From CAIWHR01 sp963709525 (lineage in GTDB: Bacteria; Pseudomonadota; Gammaproteobacteria; Burkholderiales; Casimicrobiaceae): 64,000 nt of DNA. The position numbers and the translations under genes are program-made. The stretch covers positions 139,773-203,772 of the forward strand of contig CAVPXB010000008.1 of assembly GCA_963709525.1 (NCBI GenBank), in the 5' to 3' direction. The notes under the pieces were generated by a model. The model did no database searches. It worked only from the letters and a program-made list of their open reading frames with translations, and was not told the origin of the DNA. Below are positions 48,256 through 56,082 of this stretch, one piece after another. How positions within the stretch are numbered: position 1 is the first letter of the stretch; every line of letters starts with the position of its first letter.

Positions 48256-48344
48256 GCTGATGCTTCACGGCAGGTCGTGCGGGGCGATGATGCCTCGCCG
48301 ATCCTGCGTCGATACCGACCGGCCTGCGGTCTACCTGTCGCGTC

Positions 48345-49196
48345 TCACCCCGCACAGCAGCCGGGCGCGCAACACCGCTCCGGCTTCACGGCCCGCACGA
48401 ACGCGCTGATGAACTTGCCGTCGACCTCGTTGGCGATCGCTTCGGCGGCAATTCCTTCGGACGCCAGGAAGGCGCGCGCATCGTCGCTGCTGTAGACGCG
48501 CGTGGCCTCGATGTCGATGCTGCCGAAGCCGGCATCGGCGAGTTTGGTCCGGTACTCGGTCTCGGACAGCGCGCCGGCCACGCAGCCGACCCACAGCTCC
48601 ATGCTCCTGCGGATGGCCGCGGGCACCTCGCCGCGGACGACCACGTCGGAGACCGCGAACCGGCCTCCCGGCTTCAGCACCCGGAACGCTTCGCGCAGCA
48701 CCCGGTCCTTGTCGCCAGAAAGGTTGATGACGCAGTTGGAGATGATCACGTCGATGGTGTTGTCCGGCAGGGGGATGTGCTCGATCTCGCCCTTGAGGAA
48801 TTCGACATTGGCAAGACCGCTCTTCTGCCGGTTTTGCTCGGCCAGCGCGAGCATCTCGTCGGTCATGTCGAGGCCGTAAGCCTTGCCGCCGGGCCCGACG
48901 CGTTTGGCCGAGAGGATGACGTCGATGCCGCCGCCGGAACCGAGGTCGAGCACCGTCTCGCCCGGTTTGAGTTCGGCCAGCGCCGTGGGGTTGCCGCATC
49001 CCAGCGACGCCTGCATTGCCGCTTCCGGCACGTCCCCTGCCTGGGCGGCGTCGTACAGGTTGGAGGTGATCGGATCGCAACAATTCGAGTTTCCTGGCGC
49101 ACTGGCGCAACACCCGCCTTGACCCACCTTGACCTTCAACGCGGCCTGGCCGTACTTCTCCTTGACTACCTGCTTGAGATCCGTTGTCGGGAGCAT
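48345..49196 (-). CDS. arsM: Arsenite S-adenosylmethionine methyltransferase
   Basis: 283 aa. SAM-binding VLDLGSGGGIDVILSAKRVG, ISNCVINLSGDKDRVLREAFRVLKPGG (the NCVINL cysteine is an As ligand), and further conserved cysteines (GCGNPTA; ELWVGCVAGAL). N-terminal GGCCASAP/CC and C-terminal CCAPGCC clusters add metal-binding cysteines. Methylates As(III) stepwise to volatile or exportable species, matching the permease at 32.6 kb. Confidence 0.93.
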   Translation of the reverse strand: MLPTTDLKQVVKEKYGQAALKVKVGQGGCCASAPGNSNCCDPITSNLYDAAQAGDVPEAAMQASLGCGNPTALAELKPGETVLDLGSGGGIDVILSAKRVGPGGKAYGLDMTDEMLALAEQNRQKSGLANVEFLKGEIEHIPLPDNTIDVIISNCVINLSGDKDRVLREAFRVLKPGGRFAVSDVVVRGEVPAAIRRSMELWVGCVAGALSETEYRTKLADAGFGSIDIEATRVYSSDDARAFLASEGIAAEAIANEVDGKFISAFVRAVKPERCCAPGCCAG

Positions 49197-49218
49197 GTGC
49201 TGTCCTTCGGTTTCATTG

Positions 49219-49238
49219 CGCGGAAGTTATCTTCCGCG
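49219..49238. promoter_or_regulatory. Perfect hairpin upstream of arsM
   Basis: CGCGGAAG-4-CTTCCGCG, an 8-bp perfect inverted repeat ending about 23 bases before the arsM ATG. Near the ribosome site, so it could be an operator or a translation-control hairpin. Confidence 0.5.
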
Positions 49239-49281
49239 GTTCGATGGCTCGATTGCGAAAAAGTCCGCGACTGCCCGCAGG

Positions 49282-49524
49282 CTAATGCGCGCAGATCCTG
49301 GTCGGCTGCGTGTTGAACCCGTTTTCCTGTTCGACGAACTTGCCCTTGGCGGCAAGAAAATCGATCAACTGCTCTGCCGTCATGTCGTCTGCGCTGCACG
49401 TAAAGAAACGCGCATCGGCACCGAAGCGCCCTGTGACGGCCTCCAGGAGGCTTTCGCGGGTAAAGCCGCCGCCTTGCTCCAGCATGAAATGCATGACTTC
49501 GTGACCATGAATTGTCTTGCTCAT
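49282..49524 (-). CDS. YecH-like (DUF2492) small metal-binding protein
   Basis: 80 aa (HGHEVMHFMLEQGGGFTRESLLEAVTGRFGADARFFTCSADDMTAEQLIDFLAAKGKFVE). Histidines near the N-terminus, FFTC and CAH at the end can bind metal. Members occur next to metal or arsenic genes; the role is unproven. First gene upstream of arsM, same strand. Confidence 0.85.
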   Translation of the reverse strand: MSKTIHGHEVMHFMLEQGGGFTRESLLEAVTGRFGADARFFTCSADDMTAEQLIDFLAAKGKFVEQENGFNTQPTRICAH

Positions 49525-49696
49525 CGCTTCGTATCCTCGAGACAGTCGGGAACGGGAACGGCCGAGTACACCGATTCGTAAGTACGCACACGCAATGAGA
49601 TCGATGCGTTTCGGGTCAGGGCAAGGCGCAAACCGCAGCGATACCGCGTGGTATCGCGAGGATTTGCAACGCCGCCATGGCCCGAAAGGCGCGATT

Positions 49697-49941
49697 TCAT
49701 GGGTGCGTATTTGCGAAACGGGGTACTAAAGTACCACGCCCCCTTTGGTGTGCTCCTCCGGGCGACAACTCGATCAGGCCCTTGAGCATCGCCGCGGGCG
49801 CAATCGCTGCATCGGCCAGGTAGATCTTGAAGCGGGCACGCAAGACGTCCTTGCCATACCGCGCAAATGGGCGGTCGTGTGTCGGCGCGAGACTTAGGAG
49901 ATGCAGCAGCGATTTCCGGCCGAGCACACGCGGCTCGTCGA
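49697..49941 (-). pseudogene. Fragment of an AAA ATPase (DUF4143 type)
   Basis: About 75 codons resembling the C-terminal part of ATP-binding proteins of the DUF4143 group (RARFKIYLADAAIAPAAMLKG). No start, P-loop or remainder is present. A remnant at the left edge of the accessory region. Confidence 0.55.
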
Positions 49942-49952
49942 CCTGCGTCAGG

Positions 49953-50300
49953 TCAAATAGTCGCGAGGCGCTGCACCGTGTCCGGATAGTGCTTCACCAG
50001 GTTGATGAGCAATGCAGCCTGCGCGTTGGGTTTCGCCCGCCCTTGCTCCCAGTTCTCCAGGGTGCGCACGTTGGTCCGCAGATAGACGGCGAACAGCGCG
50101 CGGGAGAGATTGAGCTTCTCCCGCATCCGCACCAACTCGCGCGGCGTGACTTTGGGCGCCGGCTTGTAATCGACGGCGTGCGTGCGCAGCGTGCGCTTGC
50201 CCTCACGCTGCTCGGTCAGCGCTGCCATACCCTCGGAGAGTTCGGCGAAGAGGTCGCGCTTTGCAGCGCGAGCCGGCTTCGATTTGGCAGTCGTCGTCAT
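49953..50300 (-). CDS. Helix-turn-helix antitoxin (HigA/NadS-like)
   Basis: 115 aa with an N-terminal basic region and a C-terminal XRE helix-turn-helix (TPRELVRMREKLNLSRALFAVYLRTNVRTLENWEQGRAKPNAQA). Starts inside the stop codon of the toxin gene, the toxin-first order of HigBA-type modules. Neutralises the toxin and represses the pair. Confidence 0.85.
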   Translation of the reverse strand: MTTTAKSKPARAAKRDLFAELSEGMAALTEQREGKRTLRTHAVDYKPAPKVTPRELVRMREKLNLSRALFAVYLRTNVRTLENWEQGRAKPNAQAALLINLVKHYPDTVQRLATI

Positions 50301-50641
50301 GTCGGTCTCCTTGCTTCCGGTTCCGCCTTGATCCGCGCCTTCAACGCCTTGCGCTGCGGCGCGGTCAGGTCCGCCATCTCGTCCTTGTCGTACAGGGTGA
50401 AGAGCCAGAACTGCAATCCGGAATCCTACCAGTAGTAGATCACCCGCAGACCACCGCGTTTACCCTTCCCGCGCCGGACATCGGCGAAGCGCAGCTTGCG
50501 CAGTCCGCCAGTCTCCGGAATCGGATCGCCCGCTTCCGGGTGCTTCATCAAGAGATCCTGCAAGGACCGGAAAGCGTTGTCGTCGAGATACTCGGCGCGA
50601 TGGCGCTCAAAGGCGGGCAGCTCGAGGAAAGCGGCCTTCAT
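50297..50641 (-). pseudogene. RelE/HigB-type toxin with an in-frame amber stop
   Basis: The frame would encode 114 aa (MKAAFLELPAFERHRAEYLDD ... LRKLRFADVRRGKGKRGGLRVIYYW, then after a TAG at 50426-50428, DSGLQFWLFTLYDKDEMADL ...). The family needs the part after the stop for its fold and catalytic residues. The sequence before and after is otherwise good and in one frame. Either an inactivating mutation or a base error; the antitoxin downstream is intact. Confidence 0.78.
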
Positions 50642-50740
50642 GCGGCGATTATGCGTAAAATGCGTATATACGCAAATCGCGTAGAGGTCGGTCGCAGAAG
50701 CAAGTGGTGGTGCGTCAGTTCCCTCCAGTTGCGCTCACCG

Positions 50741-51070
50741 TCAGGCAAACTGCAGTTCGATCCTGCCGGTGCGTCGCCGTGCGGGGCCAATGACAATCTT
50801 CACGTCGTGGCCCAACTTCGCGACCAATTCGAGCAGCTTGGCTTCGCTGACGCCACGGAACTGTCCGCGCGTGATGCGCGACACCTTGGCCTGGTCGATG
50901 CCGAGCAACGTTGCGGCGCTCGCCTGCGTCAGCCGGCGCGCCTTAATCGCGCGGGCGATTTCGGCCGCGAGCTGCGACTTGCGTTGCATCTCGGCCGCGT
51001 CGGGATAGCCCAAGTCGGCGTAGACGTTGGTGCTGCCTGCTTCGATGGTGATCCTCGTACGTCCACTCAT
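50741..51070 (-). CDS. XRE-family antitoxin (HigA2-like)
   Basis: 109 aa with helix-turn-helix AIKARRLTQASAATLLGIDQAKVSRITRGQFRGVSEAKLLELVAKLG, as in antitoxins with phage-derived Gp49/HigB2 toxins. It overlaps the toxin stop by 4 bases. Intact. Confidence 0.88.
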   Translation of the reverse strand: MSGRTRITIEAGSTNVYADLGYPDAAEMQRKSQLAAEIARAIKARRLTQASAATLLGIDQAKVSRITRGQFRGVSEAKLLELVAKLGHDVKIVIGPARRRTGRIELQFA

Positions 51071-51450
51071 TTCGTCGCTCCTTGCGTTACCTGCAAAGCC
51101 TCGAAATCCTGCATCGCGGCCTTAAGGCGGGCGTGGATCAGATCCAGGTCTTTCTTGGGCGTCTTGATTCCGCTCTTCGACTTCTTCTGGAAACAGTGCA
51201 AGACATAGACCCATCCGGCAAACTTGACCGTGTATGCGGCACGGTAGGTGTCCCCGCGACAGTCCTCGACCACCTCCAATACACCGGCCGAGCCGAAACC
51301 GGCCATCGCCTTGGCGTCCGGGTGCTTGCCGCCCGCTTGTGCAAGGTCGATGGCGTGGCCGAAAACGTCCTTCACGTCCTCGGGCATCGCGTCCAAGTCA
51401 CGTTTCGCCGAGCCCACCCACTTGAGCGGTTTGCGCGCCTGCTTCGACAT
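51067..51450 (-). CDS. RelE/Gp49-like toxin
   Basis: 127 aa (KPLKWVGSAKRDLDAMPEDVKDVFGHAIDLAQAGGKHPDAKAM ... GDTYRAAYTVKFAGWVYVLHCFQKKSKSGIKTPKKDLDLI). Phage-derived Gp49-like/HigB ribosome-dependent mRNase family. Follows a near-leaderless start with a palindromic promoter region. Confidence 0.9.
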   Translation of the reverse strand: MSKQARKPLKWVGSAKRDLDAMPEDVKDVFGHAIDLAQAGGKHPDAKAMAGFGSAGVLEVVEDCRGDTYRAAYTVKFAGWVYVLHCFQKKSKSGIKTPKKDLDLIHARLKAAMQDFEALQVTQGATK

Positions 51451-51461
51451 TTCGACATTTC

Positions 51462-51489
51462 GGAATTATGCTCTTTTGGACATAATTCC
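51462..51489. promoter_or_regulatory. 9-bp inverted repeat, putative operator of the second toxin-antitoxin module
   Basis: GGAATTATG-N10-CATAATTCC, perfect, 12-39 bases upstream of the toxin ATG in AT-rich DNA. TA modules are normally repressed by their antitoxin at such sites. Confidence 0.6.
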
Positions 51490-51798
51490 GTCAGCGCCTT
51501 CCGCGCGCATCCTCGAATCGCTTCTCGGACGGGTGATCAGCCGACACGCGGAACACAGAACGGAGAGCGGGGAGGGAGCGAAATCGCCGATATGCGTCCG
51601 TACGTCGCCACGCATTCGCCGGAACAACTTGCGCGGCTCTACGCGACACGTGAACGCTTGGGCGACGCCTTCTTCACCGCGCGCCTTGATTCGCTGATCG
51701 ATGCCGGGCTTCGGCGAGTACACGGCGCCCTTGAGCTGCGCGCCCATCGCCAGCGGAGAAACGAGGCAGAGGAACAGGACGACGGGAAGACGTTGCAT
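51466..51798 (-). CDS. Small exported hypothetical protein, perhaps truncated
   Basis: 110 aa with a clear signal peptide (MQRLPVVLFLCLVSPLAMGA) and GGAGGAGT upstream. The first mature residues (VYSPKPGI) resemble the start of YcgJ-like proteins, but the rest is arginine-rich and unlike them, so a deletion or shift near 51700 is likely. Confidence 0.4.
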   Translation of the reverse strand: MQRLPVVLFLCLVSPLAMGAQLKGAVYSPKPGIDQRIKARGEEGVAQAFTCRVEPRKLFRRMRGDVRTHIGDFAPSPLSVLCSACRLITRPRSDSRMRAEGADGIMSKRA

Positions 51799-51900
51799 GC
51801 GGGACTCCTCCGGGTTGGTCGATTGGTTGCGGGCCGGCGGCCACCTCAAAAAACTACGCGACATGCGGTGGGCGTTCACAAGCCAAGGGAGCCCGCTGCT

Positions 51901-52168
51901 TTACTTGCACTTCGCCAGCTCGAAATATCTCTCGCCATCGGCGACCGAAAATGCCCGGTCGTCCTTCGAGTAGATGTACTGCTGGCCCTCGGGCGTGCTT
52001 GCCACGCCTTCGGCGTCGAGCCGGGGCGACGAGTACATGACGCCCTTGTACTTGACCGGAACCTCGGTCATTCCGTTGCGGGTCCAACGGGGCGGCAATG
52101 GCCCGGATTTCGCGCAAATAGGCGTCCCACCACCTTTCGCACGTCGGCGGAAAGTCCTGCGCTTTCAT
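51901..52168 (-). CDS. Hypothetical protein (frameshifted)
   Basis: N-terminal MKAQDFPPTCERWWDAYLRE and, after a shift near 52095, PPRWTRNGMTEVPVKYKGVM, ending SVADGERYFELAKCK. About 88 aa, not recognised. Confidence 0.4.
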
Positions 52169-52187
52169 GGGGGTGGGACCGAAAAGG

Positions 52188-52217
52188 AAAAAGGCCCGGA
52201 GGGCATCCGAGCCTTTT
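52188..52217. terminator. Hairpin with flanking A and T runs (bidirectional terminator)
   Basis: Arms AAAGGCCCGGA and TCCGAGCCTTTT with a short GGGCA loop and one mismatch. A/T runs flank both sides. Lies beside the att-like site. Confidence 0.55.
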
Positions 52218-52222
52218 GAACC

Positions 52223-52245
52223 TGGTGGGACGATGAGGATCGAAC
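52223..52245 (-). other. tRNA 3'-end look-alike (candidate attachment site)
   Basis: On the minus strand the text GTTCGATCC then TCATCGTCCCACCA resembles a tRNA T-loop, acceptor strand and CCA end. The upstream bases do not fold as a tRNA, so this is at most a duplicated 3' end left by integration. Confidence 0.4.
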
Positions 52246-52299
52246 AAATCGTATAAGCCCCAGATAGTGAACAATATTCCGCGCGCGCCGGAGAGCCCG

Positions 52300-52320
52300 T
52301 GCCCCCAAGAATGCCCCCAA
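52300..52320 (-). repeat. Two TTGGGGGCA direct repeats, 12-base period
   Basis: TTGGGGGCA twice on the minus strand at 52312-52320 and 52300-52308, next to the tRNA-like end. The spacing and place suit integrase arm-type sites. The 640-base gap 52169-52808 otherwise shows no supported gene. Confidence 0.45.
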
Positions 52321-52808
52321 GCCGCCAATCGCGATGGTTGTCGCCGAGAATTTCATCCCAGCAGCAGGTGTCATCATCCAAGAATCCTGGAGGCGCGGTA
52401 GGACACCAGCGTTGACCGCCGTGCTCGTGCTGCATGACCGATTGATGTTTCCGCATGCACATCATGGAACGTCCTTGGGACAAATCGGAGCCTCGTAGAA
52501 ATCATTTCGGCTTGACTCGGGACGAAGACTTTTCCATGGCCGAATTCATCGCTTCGCCCGGCTCGGAATTCTTTATCGCTCCCTGAACGCTTTTCGACGC
52601 TGCCGCAAGAGGAGAAATCCGCATGCGACGGCTCGCGAGCAGGTCCCCGCGGTGATCGATACTTGCCGTGGCGCAGCGTGCCGTCCGCAGGCAGGTCGGT
52701 GGCTGTCAAGCGTTTAAGTGGTTCATAGAGATCCCGTTTCGGCCTGAAGTCGGCGCCTTCGTGTGGAATGATTCCCGTGCGTTCAGCAACGACCACGAAG
52801 GAATCACC

Positions 52809-53030
52809 ATGACTGACAGCATCCGAAGGCCCGCCGCCGCCCTGCTGCGCCTGACGCAGGTGAAGGCGCGCACCGGGCTATCCCGAAGCACGATCTACCT
52901 GCGGATCAAGGCGGGCGAGTTTCCCACCCAGGTGTCGCTGGGACCGCGCGCCGTGGGCTGGCTCGAAGCCGAGATCGAGCGCTGGATCGAGACCCAGGTC
53001 GAGCGTAGCCGGCCGCACCGCGGCCGCTAG
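52809..53030 (+). CDS. AlpA-family excisionase/regulator
   Basis: 73 aa winged helix (LLRLTQVKARTGLSRSTIYLRIKAGEFPTQVSLGPRAVGWLEAEIERWI). AlpA proteins activate or direct excision of small integrative elements. GAAGGAATC precedes the ATG. First gene of the element that ends with the recombinase. Confidence 0.92.
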   Translation: MTDSIRRPAAALLRLTQVKARTGLSRSTIYLRIKAGEFPTQVSLGPRAVGWLEAEIERWIETQVERSRPHRGR

Positions 53031-53033
53031 CCG

Positions 53034-55386
53034 ATGCCCGCCGCGGTACGCCTGCCGGGCGGTCGCGATGAACGTCCGCGCATCGAGGTCGCGTTGCGCC
53101 ACCTTCCCGCCGACGATCGCGACCTGTGGCTTGCGGATCGGCATGGCGATCAAGGCGGGCATGGGCGAGGACGGTTTCGATCTGTGGGACGACTGGAGCC
53201 GATCGAGCGAGCGCTACCGTGACACCGATGCGCGCGACGTCTGGCGCTCGATGCGCCCGGACGGCGGTATCAGCCTCGCCACACTCTTCTTCGAAGCCAA
53301 GAAGCACGGCTACGTCCAGAGCCGTGCGGGGCAGGCCGGTCGACCCGTTGCCGCGCCGGCAGCGCGTGCGCTCGTCGCCGCCCCGGGGGGAGGGGGGGTG
53401 AGTCCCCCCGATCAACACTGCAACCGTGCAACGGTGCAAAGCTACGCGGCGCGCAAACAGCTGCCGGAAGCATTCCTGCGTTCCCTCGACCTGACCGAGA
53501 TCCGCTATCTCGGGGGCCCAGCGCTGCGGATTCCGTACTTCGGCCGTGAGGGCAACGAGATTGCGGTGCGCATCCGGCTCTGCCTGGACAAGGATGGCGA
53601 TCGCGATCGGCGCTTCGCCTGGCGCAAGGGCGACAAGCCACGACTCTACGGACTGTGGCGGCTCGGAGTGCCGGAATACGTGGTGCTCGTCGAAGGGGAG
53701 TCCGACTGCCACACGCTCTGGTTCCACGACGTTCCGGCATTGGGCATTCCCGGAGCCGGCCTCTGGAATGAAGCCCGCGATGCGGCGGAGCTCATCGGCA
53801 TCGAGCGCATCTATGTCGTCGTCGAACCCGACGCCGGCGGGCAGATGGTGCAGCGCTGGATCGAGCGCTCCGCGATTCGCGATCGTAGCTTCCTGGTGGA
53901 GCTGGGCCCCTTCAAGGATCCCAGTGCCATGCACTGCGCCGATCCGGAATCGTTCAAGACGAGACTGCAGGAGGCACTGGCCCGGGCAAGGCCCGTCGCC
54001 CGGCTGATCGAGGCACAGGAGGCAAGGGTCGCCAGCGAGGCGTTGGCGCTGTGCCGACCCATCGCCGAGCGGCCGCGGATACTGGAAGCCTTCGCCGACG
54101 CCTACCGGACCGCCGGCGCGGTCGGGGAGGAGCGCAATGGGAAGCTCCTCTATCTGGCGCTGACCTCCCGGTTCCTGCCACGGCCGGTGTCCGTGGTCGT
54201 GAAGGGCCCCAGTTCGGGGGGCAAGAGTTTCAGCGTCGAGACGGTGCTGCGCTTCTTTCCGGCCGAGGCGGTGTACTGCGTGACCGCGATCAGCGATCGG
54301 GCGCTGGCTTATACCGAGGCGGAGCTCAAGCACCGGTTCCTGGTGATTTACGAAGCGGCCGGAATGATGGGCGAGTTCGCGAGCTATCTGGTCCGCTCGC
54401 TGCTGTCCGAGGGCCGCATCGTCTACGAGATGGTCGAACGGCAGTCCTCCGGCCTGGTGCCACGCCGCATCGAGAAGGAAGGACCGACGGGATTGATCGT
54501 GACGACCACGGCGGTGCGACTGCATCCGGAGAACGAAACCCGGCTGTTGTCGCTGCAGGTCACCGACACCCGGGCGCAGACCCGGGAGGTCATGCGGGCG
54601 ATCGCCCATTCGACGCGGGCCGACTTCGAACCGGCACCATGGATTGCCTTGCAGCAGTGGATCGCGCGCGGTGAACACCGGGTGGCGATTCCGTTCGCCC
54701 CGGCCCTGGCCGAGCGCATTCCGCCCATTGCGGTGCGCCTGCGGCGGGACTTCGGTCAACTGCTGAACCTCATCCGCGCCCACGCCATCCTGCACCAGGC
54801 AACGCGCGCACGCGACAGCGCAGGGCGCCTCCTCGCCACGCTGGAGGACTACGAGGCGGTGCGCGAACTGCTGGCGGAGATCATCTCCGAGGGCGTCGAG
54901 GCGACCGTGTCGCCGGCCATCCGGGAGACCGTCGAGGCGATCAGCCGCATCCTCGCGGCGGGAAGCGATGAAGTCAGCATTTCGCAGCTCGCCCAGGTGA
55001 TGGGGCTCGACAAGAGTGCGGTCTCGCGGCGCGCGGCTTCGGCGGTGCAGCAGGGATTTCTGTCGAACCGGGAAGACCGCAAGGGTCGCCCCGCCCGGCT
55101 CTGCCTCGGCGAGCCCATCCCCGCGGCCATCGGCATCCTGCCTACGCGGGAGGTGTTGCACGGTTGCAGTGTTGATCGGGGGGACTCACCCCCCCATCCT
55201 CCCCGCTTGAGGGCAGGACGGCAACTCGCCGCCAAAGCCGGGCGCTGGAAAAACCCGCAAATGCAAATGTTGGGTTTCCGCTGTACGGCGGTGGTCGCCG
55301 CGGACGACAGTACGCAGCATGCCGTCCCTGACGGGCGGCACCCATTTGGTTCTTTGAAGTACGTTGGCCACGTCCGGCCGGAATGA
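53034..55386 (+). CDS. Element primase/helicase-like protein (PriCT_2, Toprim, P-loop ATPase; frameshift near start)
   Basis: About 780 aa. N-terminal PriCT_2 domain (ALRHLPADDRDLWL, shift near 53133, then IGMAIKAGMGEDGFDLWDDWSR), Toprim-type core (VLVEGESDCHTLWFHDVPALGIPGAG; VEPDAGG), Walker A GPSSGGKSFSVETVL and a C-terminal winged helix (VSISQLAQVMGLDKSAVSRRAASAV). Replicates a satellite or integrated element. The frame after about 55130 no longer resembles the family, and the true stop is unclear. A 41-bp inverted repeat has one copy near codon 120 and the other near the end. Confidence 0.82.
53394..53434 (+). repeat. 41-bp inverted repeat, left copy
   Basis: A G-run followed by TGAGTCCCCCCGATCAACAC and TGCAACCGTGCAAC. 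The reverse complement recurs exactly at 55155-55195, 1.72 kb away. Left copy is translated in the primase gene (VSPPDQHCNRATVQ, a conserved-looking segment). Confidence 0.9.
55155..55195 (-). repeat. 41-bp inverted repeat, right copy
   Basis: Exact inverted copy of 53394-53434, beginning GTTGCACGGTTGCAGTGTTG on the plus strand. It lies just past the winged-helix part of the primase gene, where the reading frame stops resembling the family. Confidence 0.9.
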
Positions 55387-56082
55387 CGCGCCTCACGCGT
55401 CGCCCTTTGCCGAGCAATCGGCGCCCAATGCCGTCCTGCCTCTGGAAGACGGCGGGCCCTCCCGGGCCTGCGGTTCAGTCGAAAGTCGCGCTGCGGCAGT
55501 TCTGCGTCACCGCGGAAATCTGCCGTCCTTGCGCGACCGCTCCCGTGTCCCGTGTGACGTGCGTAGCCCGGCGCCAATCGTGTGCCGCAGCTTCATGCTG
55601 ACCACGCACCTATGCGTTAGCTCTCTGCGCCAACATCCCTGGCCCAGCGCGCGTCGTTACTAGCGGCGGAGCCGGTAGTGACGACGCGCCGATCCCCTGC
55701 TCCGACATGGAGTTACGTGGCGCTGGCGCAGGTGACCTCCCCAAGTGATGGGCTCCCTGACCCGTCGTCATCGCTGTCGGGCCGCGCAACGCGGCCCGCG
55801 TTTGCCCGCACATCGTGGGCGTCAACAAGCGCCGCAACGGCGTCCCCGCGAACCCCGGGTCAAGGGTTCAACTCGATGGAGCAACTTCCAACAGGAAACA
55901 CCATCGACGCCAAGAGCGGGTGCAGCCGCGGCCAGCAACAAAACACTGCACACAGCGGGAGTGGTGTCCCCGACGTCCCTTGTAGCTCTCGCCCCGCATA
56001 GGCGTGGTGAGACGGACAGAAACACTGACCAGACTGATCAGACACCGGTAGCAGAGCAGGAAACCGACCCACCGAGGCGACG
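55387..56082. other. Non-coding stretch between primase and recombinase genes
   Basis: A 696-base stretch with no convincing gene on either strand. It contains the stem-loop at 55649-55689. In small elements this is where an origin or attP-like site often lies. Confidence 0.6.
55649..55689. repeat. 14-bp stem-loop in the element's non-coding region
   Basis: Arms GCGCGTCGTTACTA and TAGTGACGACGCGC (one mismatch) around a 13-base loop. Candidate replication or recombination structure. Confidence 0.6.

Larger units (their letters stand above)
47925..48344. other. Promoter-bearing gap upstream of arrA
   Basis: A 420-base gap between arsM and arrA. It holds the FNR-type palindrome at 48127-48140 and the arsM 3' hairpin at 48232-48255. 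No gene is supported in it. Confidence 0.7.

Noticed and set aside
50741..51450. Second toxin also broken
   Set aside because: Both genes of this module are open and of normal length.
52223..52300. A complete tRNA gene
   Set aside because: Only the last 23 bases look like a tRNA; no D or anticodon arm can be folded.
55600..55690. Integron attC site
   Set aside because: The palindrome lacks matching R/L core boxes (GTTRRRY), and no integron integrase or cassette is present.
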